DNA of 64,000 bases from Phallusia mammillata (lineage: Eukaryota > Chordata > Ascidiacea > Phlebobranchia > Ascidiidae), in assembly GCA_003260075.1 (NCBI GenBank), contig QLIY01000471.1, positions 5,287-69,286 on the forward strand, in the 5' to 3' direction. The position numbers and the translations under genes are program-made. Of the stretch, positions 1 through 11,972 are shown in pieces (position 1 is the stretch's first letter; each line of letters opens with the position of its first letter). The notes below the pieces were generated by a model that worked only from the letters and a program-made list of their open reading frames with translations, was not told the origin of the DNA and made no database searches.

Positions 1-120
1 TTTTCCTTTGTTTATCGTGCACTGTACTAGTCGCATTCAGTGTTATTTACCCTGATGAAGACGACCTGTATAGGACGTCGAAACGTCGGAATAAAATCAC
101 ATTTGCCAGAAGAGCTCTTT
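1..120. repeat. Dispersed repeat fragment with a CTGATGA...GAAACGTC core
   Basis: About 70 bases here (about 40-110) recur in inverted orientation at about 23536-23608, including the GTTATTTACCCTGATG start and the TTTGCCAGAAGAGCTC end. The core holds a perfect small hairpin (CCT GTAT AGG inside GACG/CGTC) between CTGATGA and GAAACGTC. The second copy lacks the GAAACGTC block. The element class is not identified. Confidence 0.6.
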
Positions 121-173
121 AAAGAAGACCTAATATTGTGCTGAGATTTACTTGGCAGTTTTTTCGACCACCA

Positions 174-483
174 CGTATTTCAAATACAAAAGGAGTAATA
201 AAAGTGCGCTGCCTAAAAAACTAAAATAAATAGATATGTATTACAGTGATTTTTTACGGGTAAAAACGAGTTTAGGCTTTTGAATGTTAATCTTATCAAA
301 TACTACCACAAAAGATGCATTAGGGGGGGGGGGCGTATTTCAAATACAAAAGGAGTAATAAAGTGCGCTGCCTAAACAAACTAAAATAAATATATATGTA
401 TTACAGTGATTTTTACGGGTAAAAACGAGTTTTGGCTTTTGAATGTTAATCTTATCAAATACTACCACAAAAGATGCATTAGG
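174..483. repeat. Poly-G junction with direct duplication (assembly-type)
   Basis: A 150-base segment (174-322) is followed by 11 G (323-333) and then repeated with a few differences at 334-483. The layout fits two overlapping contig ends joined without merging. Confidence 0.85.
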
Positions 484-487
484 TTTT

Positions 488-716
488 GCAGAAAGCGCAC
501 AATTACCCAGAATGGCTTTGGAAATAAACAAATGTAACTAAAAAATCATTTTTGTCGATCTCTGTACTAATCTTTTGCCAAAATTATCCGGACCTTGTGA
601 CTAATGGGGGGGGGGCAGAGCGCACAATTGCCCAGAATGGCTTTGGAAATACACAACATTTTTGTACGATCTCTGTACTAATCTTTTGCCAAAATTATCC
701 GTACCTTGTGACTAAT
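488..716. repeat. Poly-G junction with direct duplication
   Basis: The segment 488-605 is followed by 10 G (606-615) and a diverged second copy at 616-716. A further G run at 771-780 ends the last readable DYNC2H1 exon; no duplicate is seen there. Confidence 0.8.
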
Positions 717-780
717 TTGGAGAAATGAGAATTATGTCATATTTTTTTCTATATTTTTTACCTTTAGTTCGGGGGGGGGG

Positions 781-1309
781 CAACTGATAAAATATCCTGG
801 AAAGTCAACCTCTCAAGGGTGGTACCACGTGGCATGTCAATCAAGCGGAACAGATCAAGCCAGTGGTCATGTGACAAGTGTTCACCTCGTACGTACTTCA
901 GTACTGGTATCATATCCTGTTAGAAAAGCACGTAACGCGTAAGATAGAAAAATGTGCAGCAATGCTCGGAAAAATAAGGTTATCACCTTGTAGATTGAAA
1001 TGTCCTTCAGTAATTTCACAGTCATCATGGTCGTATCCCCTTTGCGCAGTCTGTCATCCCATGAGAGCAGGAATTCTTCAAACGTGTGAGTTTTGCCTCT
1101 GTAATAAAATAAAAATTAAGTCAACTAAGTCACTAAAACGAACATTAGTTCACAACTGGGATCAACCCTAAAGCGTCTAGCTAGACTCTATGCAGACCAG
1201 CGATCACGGAACACTCATATGTAATTTACAGTACGCCATAGGAGGCAGGCAAATTGTGCTTGCTGAGCCTGTGTAGCTCAGTTGATAGAGCGCGAGTCCC
1301 GGAAAGACT

Positions 1310-1360
<51 letters not shown>

Positions 1361-4300
1361 AACGGCTGGTTCGGTATAACGCCTTTAATGAGCATAGCGT
1401 ACTATGATTTACTAAGCTACTAACACGAAATAACATTTCAGTGCGACTCTTATGTCACTTGTTAATCATTACAGTTTACTTGTATTTCAGCAGGAACATG
1501 TGGCCAAGCAAACCCTATATACAGTATTGAATATGTTTTTTTCAATGTATAGATATTTGTGTCCGAAAAAATATAGTGTATTAATTTCATACCTGAACGG
1601 GGGGGGGGAATCATTACAATTTACTTGTATTTCAGCAGGAACATGTGGCCAAGCAAGCCCCATATACAGTATTGAATATGTTTTTCAATGTACAGATATT
1701 TGTGTCCGAAAAAATATAGTGTATTAATTTCATACCTGAACGAAATCCAATCTTGTTGAGCCATTTCGGTCAATCCCGAATGAAAGTCTTCGTAGAGGAG
1801 CCACGTGACTTCCAGCTCTTCCAAGTCAACCCGAATTTCTTCAGCCAAACTGAAGTCAGGCGCGGGCAACTCGAAGTGCTGGCATTCCAAACTGCAACAA
1901 AAGTAAACATTGACAACAGAAGCAGTCAACTACTTATCGTATGCCTATTCGTGGTCATTACAACGCAAAAGCAGTTAGTTACGCCTGATTTTCAGTAACT
2001 GGTTTCGTTGACAGCCCGGACATAGTAAGGCAAAAACACTTAAACCAACGTTAGGTAACCAAGCAAGGTGTAGAACCCTAACAACATTCCACATAAATGC
2101 ATACTGCTTTAGATCACAGATTTCATTTTACTCACAGGAGCTGATCCTTGGACTGGTTTAGTTCAGAAAATTCGGGGGGGGGGGTAAACATTGACAACAG
2201 AAGCAGTCAACTACTTATCGTATGCCTTGTATAAAGTTTTAGACAGACCATTCGTGGTCATTACAGCGCAAAAGCAGTTAGTTACGCCTGATTTTCAGTA
2301 ACTGGTTTCGTTGAGGGGGGGGGGATCTTTTCTCTCCTTAATCGCTTTCACAGCTTCCGCGAGCCTCGATTTGTCTCCAGACTCGATAACGTCATTACCC
2401 GGTTTCAGTTGATGCCACCTAGCGGAGAATTTCTCCAGCTCGGCGACAAAAGACTCGACGCGAGACTGTACGCCACTCTTCATCACAGACATCTGGGAAA
2501 CATGTTCCGTATTTAATTGTTACAAATACCAAACGGTATTAAAATAATGTGAACCACTCAATGTAATTTACTGTACTTAAACTGCACATACAGCCAAAAA
2601 GGATGGGCTGAGCCGGACCGAAATCCAAGTACTCGGTACCGAGTATTGCTGTTTTTGATTCTCGGTTCTCGGCCAAGCAGTTGCACAAAGGGAACCAAGC
2701 AATAAATTTGCATATTCATGCCGTCCTAACATACGAAACCAGTGTTCGAGGAGATATCCAAGAACAATAATGATTGTTTTTTAAATGCGTTAGAATGGAT
2801 GCGCGTACTTCTGGGGTCGCTACAGCTTAGTACACCGCTAGTAACGTAAGGGAGCTTGGAAAACATAAAGTTTTGCCCACCATAAAGAAACAAATACTTC
2901 AATAACTGACAAACTAAAAATATCCCACAGCTTCCTGTCAGACAAGCGCCAATTTATTTAAGGTTTGTAACAAGAAAGTAATTACTAGTTGGATCCTCTA
3001 CCTGACCACGTATAACTTCTTGGTGACTTTCCATCATCACATCGAGGGAATCCCATCGGGATTTCAGTGCTGTGAGTTTATTACCCACTCCCTCTCCACA
3101 CATTTTACGCAACAAGCCGTCAAGTTTATCAGCACCTGCGAATCTTGATTGCTGATTTGGCATTGATTCCTTCAACTCGGCGTGTCTGTTGATGCAAAAA
3201 AATATTATTATGGTCTTGACCAAAACTTTATACCGTAATAGTTGAAAAAATGAAACATTGCGTCGAGGCTTGCTCTGTTGGCAACAGCAAATGGAGAAAC
3301 AGCTACCAACCCGAAAATTGTTTTGTAAACATTATGATACATTGGCCTTTTTTACTGGCTGTTACACCAGCGTTTGTTTTGACGTTGTATGTGTAGTAGA
3401 CCCTAATTTTCAGAATTTCAATAACAAATCAAAAAAATGCAGCCCGAGGTCATGAGTTCAAACCTCATCTTAGGCTAGCCCAGTGGTCCCCTTTATCGAC
3501 GAATTCAGCACTTAACAATTCAAAACATTTTTATTTCTGCCCAAAAATAGTAAACCATACAAAGATCATTTAAAATTGTGTCCATTAAAAAAGTTCTTTT
3601 ATCACTTCACAGGTTATATGCCCAGAGTTAATGTGTCTATGTACATACCACATGTACAAATTAAAGTAAATTCCTCCCCTCAAGTTTTAAAATTCCTCCC
3701 TGGTTAGGAACCATTTAGCTAGTCATTCCCATGATCCGAAGAGAAAAGCACATCCATGATTGCTAACAGCCGGTAAAACATAACTGCTTTCTGGCAATGT
3801 GCGTTTAACAACAGGTTCTTTTAACTATTTCACTTACTTGGCGTTGGCCAAACCAATTTCGTGAATGGTTTGTGGCATAGTTTGAAGCGAGTCGCTCGCC
3901 GAGTTCACAAAGTTGGTGAGTTCCTCAACGTCCGAGTTGAGACGAGTTCGCAATGACTCCACAAGTGAATCGAACAATCTCTGAAGTTGATCGTCGATGG
4001 CGTTCTTCACAGGTGCGGTGGAAACTAACAAGCAGTCGACCTTCTCCGACACCGGCAGCTTCTCAATTTCTTTACCTGTTTTGAGGGGGTTACAAATTGT
4101 GGTTATGAATGTAAAACAGTTTAATTGTCTGTTACGAAGAAGAGTTTTGTATGTACTGCCATACTGTGCAATGCTGTGAAGTCGGACTTTAGTTTGGCAG
4201 ATATGACTACAGTGATATTCGCCTCAGTGGTATGCATACGTAACATTTTACTGTTGTTAATGGACTTTTTTCCGACGGCGGGACTACAGTTGAATAACAA

Positions 4301-7300
4301 TTTTCTAACACTGGATGACATCTTTTTTAATTTTAAACTTAATTCCACTCAAACCATGCAATCCTAATAAAATCAAAAGCAACACGAGTTTATCAAAAAA
4401 ATGGTTTAAAATCTTAAATTTTACCACACCAACGAAATTTTCCCAAAAAAAGCAACAAAATAAAACTACAGCATAGTCTCACTAACCCTTCAGTTTGACC
4501 ATCTTGAAGTTTCGTTCGTAATCGTCAAACGTAACACAATGAGTTGCCACTAGTTCTTCGATGTCAACTTTACCGAGAACAACCCACTCTTCAAAACGTG
4601 CTTTGACAGCCGCGAGACGTCTAAAAGTCAAAAAACAAACAATTAACTTCAACAACAAAAAATTAATAGCTAGTTGTAGCCAGAAAGAGAGTTATATAAC
4701 GTGTTTCCTATTGTTGCGAATTATGTATCCAAACTTATTCAAAACTTACATCGCATTGTTTCTTACCATGTTTAAAAAACAGATAAGGACCGAAAAGTAA
4801 CCATTTAAATTCAATGGTTAATTCCTGAGACTTTTTTTCTTATTGTTTTAAGTCCTGTACTTTGACGTCTACCTGAAAAGATCCTCAGACTTGCTGTATA
4901 TCGTGTAGAAACTGTCGGCGTTTCTATCAATCATCACAGGAAAGATAACTTGTCCTGTAGCCACCGGATCGTCCCCGCTCTCTGTGACACCACGGAATAG
5001 TCCAGGAATCCCAATAAACCTCTTCATCTCGCGATAAAACTTGGCACGAATCTCCTCGAAAGCAGGTCTGAACTGTAAGCGACCTTGCCTGAAGTACAAA
5101 CACAGTATTGCCGACCACTAGAAATGTGGCTTTCATGAATGTTATAACAATTTATATTAACTGCATCCTATTTTATGAGCTTGTATGTACACCAGTTGCA
5201 TAAACTTGCAACATATATAGCTTACATTTGTTACCTAATTTCAAGAGGGTCCCACCTTTATCGGAAAAAACGAATGAGTCCCCACAAACGTGTATACGCG
5301 AATATTAGCGATATTAATACGGTGCGAACATGCACATTGATTAGGAATATTGGAGCTCGTAAACAACTCAAAATTCCTAGTCTAAACTAACTTAAGATCA
5401 ACTATTTTTTGGGCTACACCGGAGTATATTACTGATCATTACTAACTTTGATAAACCGGGTTCTTTTGTTATAAAGCACTAATTAAGTATTGTTATTATA
5501 ATGTTGCAACTTGCCCATTCTTATACTTTAACATGCTGTTTTACAAGTTTAGCGAAACTAAGGCAAATTGTAAACAAACATTTTTTCCTTGTTACCTAAA
5601 TGTGAGATCTACGCGGATTTCAGGAAGATTCTGGTTTAAAGCCTCCAGCCCTATCTGATATTGGTGTTCCAGTGCCTTGTAAATCTGACGATTCCAATGA
5701 GCTCTCCAGCCCCTCACAGCGGTTGCATCGCCAGCAGCCTCTCGACGTTGCACATCTCCCATGATTTTGCGAATCTCTGAAAGCGAATCCTTCCACCGCT
5801 GTTGGTTACGCAGCAAGTCGACTCCCATCAAAGTCATTACCTGATGAATGATACACATATTCTTATTTTGTATGTCAAGTTAAGTTACCCCACAAATAAG
5901 TCTATTTGAAATTGGATAATTTGGTAAAAACAAACACTGCATAGGTGCGACATAAACAACTCTCGTTCTAAAAACAACCGACGTTCTGCATATTATTGAG
6001 ACGCACTTTTAGGAAACATATTGGGGGGGGGGTTGCATAGGTACGACATAAACATCTCGCGTTCTAAAACCAACCGACGTTCTGCATATTATTGAGACGC
6101 ACTTTTAGGAAACATATTTGGTTTGCTAATGTTAGCGTCTAACGCATATGTTCTTGACCAACCCAAAAACTTATAACAAATGTTTGCGCCAACACATATG
6201 TTCTTGATAAACTAAAAATTTTGTCAACAACTAAAAACGTTTATCCAAATGCAAGTTTCTTGTAGAATTTAAAAAGCAAAACATCGTGTTTAAAAAATAA
6301 TAATTACAGCGAAAAAAGTTAAAGATGGGTGAGTTACAAAGTCTTTATAGAGCAAATGAAACCAAATTTAGCCATAATAGAGAGAATATAATCATGATTA
6401 TAGGATACGCGTCGTGAAATTTGTACCCTAACGGAATGAGGTTTCTCACCTTATCACAAATTACAGTGTGTTGCTTTCTTAAGCGTCGATTTTCAGTGGT
6501 CAATTTATCTGCGGCGTTTTGAAGTTTTCCAATGTATTCTTCGAGGTCGTTCTCTTTGTCCCACGTGATGTGAACACGACCCTCTCCCGAAACCTTGGAC
6601 GCCGCCTTTGGTTTCTTGATGATCCGCTCAAAGTTGAGAGCTGACTCGAGCATCAATGGACGCTGACTGGTGATCATTTGCTGGTCGATTGTGTTGTAGA
6701 AATGTGCGACCTGCGTTTAAAGTAATTTATGAGCAAAAAAATAAAGATTGTAAAGAAGAGCATTACATAAATTTGGGGGGGGGGCGTGATCATTTGCTGG
6801 TCGATTGTGTTGTAGAAATGTGCGACCTGCGTTAAAAGTAATTTATGAGCCAAAAAATAAAGATTGTAAAGAAGAGCATTACATAAATTTACAAAACACA
6901 TAACTTCAGTTTTTTTACCGAAATTAAAAATAGAGTTTGGGAAAACATTTCCAAAATGTTTGTAAACATTTTAATTTAGGCTTGTTTTAATTCGCTGTAA
7001 AAGAGCAACTAAATAGCAGCGTATAGAATATTCACAGCAATTTACCAAAAACGTGCTTCAAATGGAATGTTTGCATTAAGTGCAACAGAAAATACGCACC
7101 TCGCAGTGGTTTTTTTAAGGTGTTTTGGGGGACCGAAACGGTATTTTTCTCCAGCGGTTTCCCAAAATTTGGAAATGGCTATTTTTTGGTAGGGGGGGGG
7201 GACATCAAGTGCAACAGAAAATACGCACCTGCTTTAGAATCACGGCATGCTTGTAGAACTTTTGCGCTTGTGTGGCAGCCGCTTGGAGTTTAGGTGGAAT

Positions 7301-10300
7301 GCGATGACCCAGACCAGCAAGCTGTCGAACTTCGCGCAGCAGCGCCACCGTGCGATCAGAATAATGTACAGTCAGTCTGCCATCGTGATGATCCAACTCC
7401 ATTACCTTACTGCTATTCTGCAAACTGCAGCAAAACATTACATTAGGCGAATTGAAGAATAGATTTGATAAAAAGGTATCAAATATAACAATGATTGACA
7501 AAATTAGTATACCTGACAGGATCTGACGGGTCGTTAAGAGCGGACAGCATATATTCCGACCACGACTGAAACTGTTCTAATCGGGGGGGGGGGGTATTAG
7601 GCGAATTGAAGATTAGATTTGATAAAAAGGTATCACATATAACAGTGATTGACAAAACCAGTATACCTGACTGGGTCTGACGGGTCGTTTAGAGCGGACA
7701 GCATATATTCCGACCACGACTGAAACTGTTCTAATCGGTATGCTTCCATTTCATCACGTGACTTGACGCAAGCGTCTTTCAAACGTTCGACGTTGGGAAG
7801 TGACGAAAGAAGGTCGGTAGCAGCCTTTAGTACTTCTGTCATCTACAAAGCAACATAAAGTACAGAAATTAGCATAGAAACAGAATAAGTTATACACCGA
7901 CTATCATTAAGAATGAGTAAACCAAGTATTCACCTTGGCTTCCAACTGTTTCGCCCATATGATGTTGCTGACGACCTCCGACAGATTTTTTCCATTCAAG
8001 TGTGCACTGCTGGGTGCGCCGTCACGTGATCTCTGCTTAAACTCGCTTCGAAGAGTCTGGAAAACAGAAAGTGTTTGCAATGTTTTTTGTCATCAATACC
8101 TAAACTGTGAAATGTACCTTTGCATAGTTTGTAAGTAAACCAAGAAGAGTCTCCCGTTCCGCAGTTAAATCCTGTGCAATGCGAGGTCTGCGAATCAATT
8201 CCTTGTAACGCTGAAACTCGTGCAGCAATTGATGTACCTGTACATATGTTTAATTACACAATACGTTAAACCCAGTTCTGGATACTCGGAGTTTCCCAAT
8301 AATAATCATTTTAGTTTCTTACCTTGCCAGAACTGTCCTTTAGTCGGCGTTTCAGCTTTTCAGCAACTGCATCTTCGGCAGGATTCATTGCTCGTTCGTA
8401 TGCGGCAACTGCTGACCGCCACATAGGCTCCGTGTACGGGTTGTAATGCAACGCTCCCACTTTGTTGAAAGTTTTGGTCAAACTATCAGAGGCCGACAAT
8501 CGATCGCGTTCCGAAGAAGACAAAAGTCGCATGAGATGTTCGTGCACGATTCGAAGCTCGCATATCTGGTTTGTTTAATAAACATGATGTAAAACAATTT
8601 TGGATAATATATTTTAAATGCAAAATTATGTGATAGGAAAAGTAAAGGGGAAATGTAAAAGCTCTGCTAAACTTTACAGGAAGTAAAAGCGTTTTAAGTC
8701 ACATTTATGCATAAACAATTTCTCCTTGCATATGTCTGTGCCACAAACTCTATATTGGTGCCAAAAAGTTTTTGCTATACCCACCTCTTGAAAGCGGGCA
8801 GAAACCTTGCCCACGTTTTTAGGCTTATATTTCCCACTTTTCCACTGGTGTGTGGGATATTGTTTCCAAAGGCGTGATGTCAATGTTTCACAGGTGCTGG
8901 TCCATCGATCACAAATCTTAATAGCATCACGCAAGGCTTCTCTTACTGCTGCAAATGAACCTTCCCAGATAGAGGAAAAGTCACCTTCCAAACGTTTTTG
9001 TGCAAATCGACATAACTCATCACCTTCACAAGCAACACATAAAAATAGTTTTGAAAATCACACTTTTCTTACAAATAGCAAAGATGAATACATTCACACT
9101 GAGATAAGCCCTGAAGCATCCATGCAGATCAGCGATAACGACATATTCATTCATAAATCAAAGTGTGCGCCTGGCTGTTATATTATAAATGCTTGATATT
9201 TGTATTCGTCATACACAATTTTCATTAATTGCATTCAACATAGTGAAAAAAAAATATTGAGCTTATGTTGAATTACCAATGACATCGAATAGATTGACCA
9301 TTCTTTCTTCTGGATACTCATTGTGTTCAGTTTGTTTCCACAGGTCATCAAGAGTGTCATGCACAATTTCAACAACCTCCAATGCATCACCTAAAATGTA
9401 TTCCCAAATTAGTAACCATGACAAAACGTTACCGGAGGGGAGTTGGTGTTTATAGCCTACCAATTGACAGTGAATCTATATTGGTAAACTGTTGTTCCAT
9501 GGGCTTCAACAAATCACAGAAATGTTGAGATCTTTCCTGATCTTCTAATCTAGCACCAGACATTGTTAAATCAGCCCAATATCTGCATTCATCCAATGGA
9601 GTCAATATTCCTGAAAATGTATTTTACCACATTAGTTTTGATTTCATGTTTTACACATATACAAAGAAACACATATACAAACATTAATTACCTGAAAAGT
9701 CATTATCTGAAGAGCGTTTGCTTGATGAGCTTCGGTTTGGTTGTGATTTTCGAAGAATGCTTCCGAGACTTTGCTCTAAATCACCTAGTAGCTTTTGAAC
9801 ATTTTGACCTACTCCACGATTTGAATTGTCCTTTAACAGGCTTGGAGCAAACACCTAATAAAAAGGCAAGCTCAGCTAATTCAAAGGTTTGGTTGGATAT
9901 GTATATGGCATAAAAAGTTGGAAAAACTAATTTGGCATTAAACTGAAGTGCTGGTCTTAAAGTTTAGTGTCAGTAAAATTTGAATCCAAACAGCTACTGA
10001 TATTGCTTTTTTGATTAAAGTGATTTAAAATTACTAAAATGTATCTCATATCTAACTTAAATTGACACAAAAAATGTCATGTCTTCTCCTAAAGTATTTA
10101 AAAAAATCATGTCATCATCAATGATATATATCGTAAGGCAATTATATTCTCATAATAGTCATAAGATTTATGAGCAAAACAACATCCATAGGTTACATTT
10201 TAAACATATTTTCATGAAAACAAATCTAAAATAATAATTTTAAGTACCTTTTGCACCATATGATAAAGGCCATTAACAGGATCTGGCATTGTGGTCATTA

Positions 10301-10657
10301 AAACGTTTGTATGGAGATTCTGTAATGTGATTGCTTCTGGACGCAATTTGAAGAATATAAGAGCACTGTCAGTGCTAGCATCTGCAGCAAACTGAAACAT
10401 AACATTGATAACTTTTAATTCACACACATTCAACAGTATTTGTTTAAGACCCATAGGTCAAATAATCTCAAAAAGTTACTTACTGCATTGGATACATGAA
10501 TGTTTTTGGTAGAGTCCACGGATATTACCAATACCATACAATTTCCATCATCCAAGAATGAATTCACTTCTCGTTTATTACGAAAATCAGAATTTGTTTT
10601 GCCATAGTTTTGACTTATAAGTTGGCAAAGAAAATCCTTTCTTTCATCGACAGCCAT
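781..10657 (-). CDS. DYNC2H1: Cytoplasmic dynein-2 heavy chain, N-terminal part (21 exons, incomplete)
   Basis: Motor subunit of the retrograde intraflagellar-transport dynein of cilia. The spliced protein follows vertebrate DYNC2H1 from its first residues: NNFLDDGN-like NSFLDDGNCM, FFKLRPEAIT, HYNPYTEPMW, FYNTIDQQMI, KALEHQYQIGLEALNQNLPE, KRFIGIPG. Only the tail and linker-proximal region (about 1,240 of roughly 4,300 residues) is present; the motor lies beyond the left edge. Exons, 5' to 3': 10484-10657, 10248-10391, 9692-9854, 9461-9610, 9277-9390, 9023-8785, 8323-8565, 8118-8237, 7934-8056, 7667-7842, 7229-7424, 6450-6710, 5596-5840, 4873-5088, 4487-4620, 3838-4075, 3002-3185, 2325-2492, 1736-1891, 987-1098, 781-916. 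Splice sites are GT-AG and phases agree throughout. ATG at 10657 is the first in-frame ATG; the open frame upstream lacks another. The exons ending at 2325 and 781 run straight into G runs and lose their 3' ends. Exon assignment is confident; single-base boundaries were read by eye. Confidence 0.95.
1267..1310 (+). repeat. 5' half of a tRNA-like SINE head, cut by poly-G
   Basis: Reads as the first half of a tRNA: D-arm box TAGCTCAGTTGATAGAGC and an anticodon-arm strand pair GAGTC/GACTC. It matches the complete copy at 39601-39673 except for a few bases. It stops exactly at a 49-base G tract (1311-1359), so the T-arm half is missing. Confidence 0.7.
1311..1359. repeat. 49-base G tract
   Basis: Uninterrupted G tract joining a truncated tRNA-like repeat to unrelated sequence. 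Probably a filled gap with no real sequence content. Confidence 0.9.
1464..1741. repeat. Poly-G junction with direct duplication
   Basis: Segment 1464-1598, then 10 G (1599-1608), then a near copy at 1609-1741 that runs into DYNC2H1 exon 19. Both copies hold the same intron sequence. Confidence 0.85.
1903..2324. repeat. Two poly-G junctions around a duplicated intron segment
   Basis: Bases about 1903-2011 recur after 11 G (2174-2184) at 2185-2314, with an extra insert of about 22 bases in the second copy. A second run (2315-2324) then abuts DYNC2H1 exon 18 in mid-exon. The coding end of that exon is lost here. Confidence 0.85.
2601..2860. mobile_element. Fragment of the TAGGGATGGGCCGAG-type hAT-like repeat
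   Basis: The stretch starting GGATGGGCTGAGCC shares long blocks with the complete element at 60473-61246, including AGTACTCGGTACCGAG and AATTTGCATATTCATGCC. No matching right end is visible, so it is a truncated copy inside a DYNC2H1 intron. Confidence 0.65.
3447..3475 (+). repeat. tRNA T-arm-like fragment
   Basis: ATGAG-TTCAAAC-CTCAT forms a 5-bp T-arm with a loop resembling a Pol III B box. No A box or acceptor stem is seen upstream, so it is not a tRNA gene. It may be a remnant of a tRNA-derived repeat. Confidence 0.35.
5936..6120. repeat. Poly-G junction with direct duplication
   Basis: Segment 5936-6022, then 10 G (6023-6032), then a near copy at 6033-6120, in the intron between DYNC2H1 exons 13 and 12. 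Confidence 0.85.
6671..6893. repeat. Poly-G junction duplicating the start of DYNC2H1 exon 12
   Basis: Segment 6671-6774 includes the first 40 bases of exon 12 and its acceptor. After 10 G (6775-6784) the same bases recur at 6785-6893. The second piece has no exon continuation and is not an extra exon. Confidence 0.85.
7077..7229. repeat. Poly-G junction near DYNC2H1 exon 11 donor
   Basis: A 10-G run (7192-7201) is followed by AAGTGCAACAGAAAATACGC, which also occurs at 7078-7100. Confidence 0.75.
7441..7737. repeat. Poly-G junction duplicating the 3' half of DYNC2H1 exon 10
   Basis: Bases 7441-7582 are repeated after 12 G (7583-7594) at 7595-7737. The first copy carries the 3' half of exon 10 with small differences. 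Only the right-hand copy continues into the whole exon (7667-7842). Confidence 0.85.
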
Positions 10658-10693
10658 GGGTGAGATATTTATAACAACGCCATCAGTATTCAA

Positions 10694-11972
10694 TTGATTT
10701 TATCCAAACCTAATATAAAATTATAAAGCATTAACAATGAATAATTTTTACAATAAAAACTAATATGGTAGTAGGAATCAATTAAGAAAGTAACTTGACT
10801 AAAATTTGAACTGCCGACCTAATTTAATTTGTGTAGAAAACATGACAAGTTTAGAAACATTCTGTAAAATTTAGAAAGTTCGAAACAAATTTCCTATTGA
10901 TACAAACATGATTATGTTTGTTTAATCACGGTTTTTAGCAACAGAGTCTTAACTAAACAATAATTTAAAGAAACGAGTTTTCAAAACAAGACAAAAACTT
11001 TTCCTTTTACACTTTACAGCGCTTTTCGCATTCTTCCGGCAACAGCTACAATTAACATAACATCGTCACTCAGCGAAAACTTTTTGTTTCGATGTCAAGA
11101 AACGGAAAATAAAAAAATGCAAAATCAACTAAAGTTTACAAACGAATGTTAAAGTAAGTGTGACTATTATTTTCAGTGATTTTATTTAGAACAATTTTAA
11201 TACCTAGAGCAGTGGTCTTCAACCTTTCTTTAAAGTGATTCCAACTTAAAAGATAATGAAATCGGCATTTACATGCAATCCCATTCTTTCCGATAGGAAG
11301 AAAAATATTTCAAGTAATGCCGAAACAGAAACTATTTTCATGTAAATTTGCTCGTTTAATTTTCAAGTAGACTTTAAACGTTGGCATTCTGCATGTATTA
11401 TTACGCTCAAAATTTTGAAGCCAAAAGTTGTATCTAATTTGACCCATCTAATTCGCGTTAAAGCCCACCAGTTTGCAGAAATCAGAAAATTTATATAGTT
11501 TGTCCTGTATCCTTTCTCTGTATTATTTTGGACACAATGTGTCATTCATGGGGCTCTATCGCGTAACAATGGGTTAGACAATTTTATTTCATATAGATTT
11601 GAGTCGCAACTATTCGGTTTTTGATTATTGCATCACAATGACCAGATTGTGGCACAAGGGACCAAGTTGTACCGCAAGACTTGAGCAAAGGTTGCGAACT
11701 AGAACAAAACGTTTTGATCTCGAAATTTAACAGTCGCCATTTGGTCTGTTATAGGTTAGGGTTATCCATGTTACCACAGTTTTTAAAAAAAAATTCAAAA
11801 ATCATATTACATGTGCTTAATGACACGAATTTGCAATTTTCTGTTTTAATGACCACGCAAGAACTTTATGTGCAAAATATTCAGATACAATTGTAACAGA
11901 ACACTGCATTGCAAGACAATATAGGAGACAATAAAAGTGGCACCATAATTTTTCAAAAGCATCACTGGAAGC
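10694..11972. other. Intergenic: DYNC2H1 5' flank, repeat copy, patched-like gene 3' flank
   Basis: About 10658-11150 is the upstream region of DYNC2H1, with no clear TATA box. From 11210 (CAGTGGTCTTCAACC) to about 11760 lies a hAT-type repeat whose blocks reappear in inverted orientation at about 21702-22150. No convincing ORF is seen. Confidence 0.6.
11210..11760. mobile_element. Old hAT-like element copy
   Basis: Begins with the hAT-type end CAGTGGTCTTCAACC. Shared blocks with 21702-22150 (inverted) include ATCGCGTAACAATGGGTT and GACTTGAGCAAAGGTTGCGA. The right end and target duplication are not clear. Confidence 0.55.

Noticed and set aside
7511..7582. An extra DYNC2H1 exon
   Set aside because: It is a partial, altered copy of exon 10 ending at a G run, explained by an unmerged assembly overlap.
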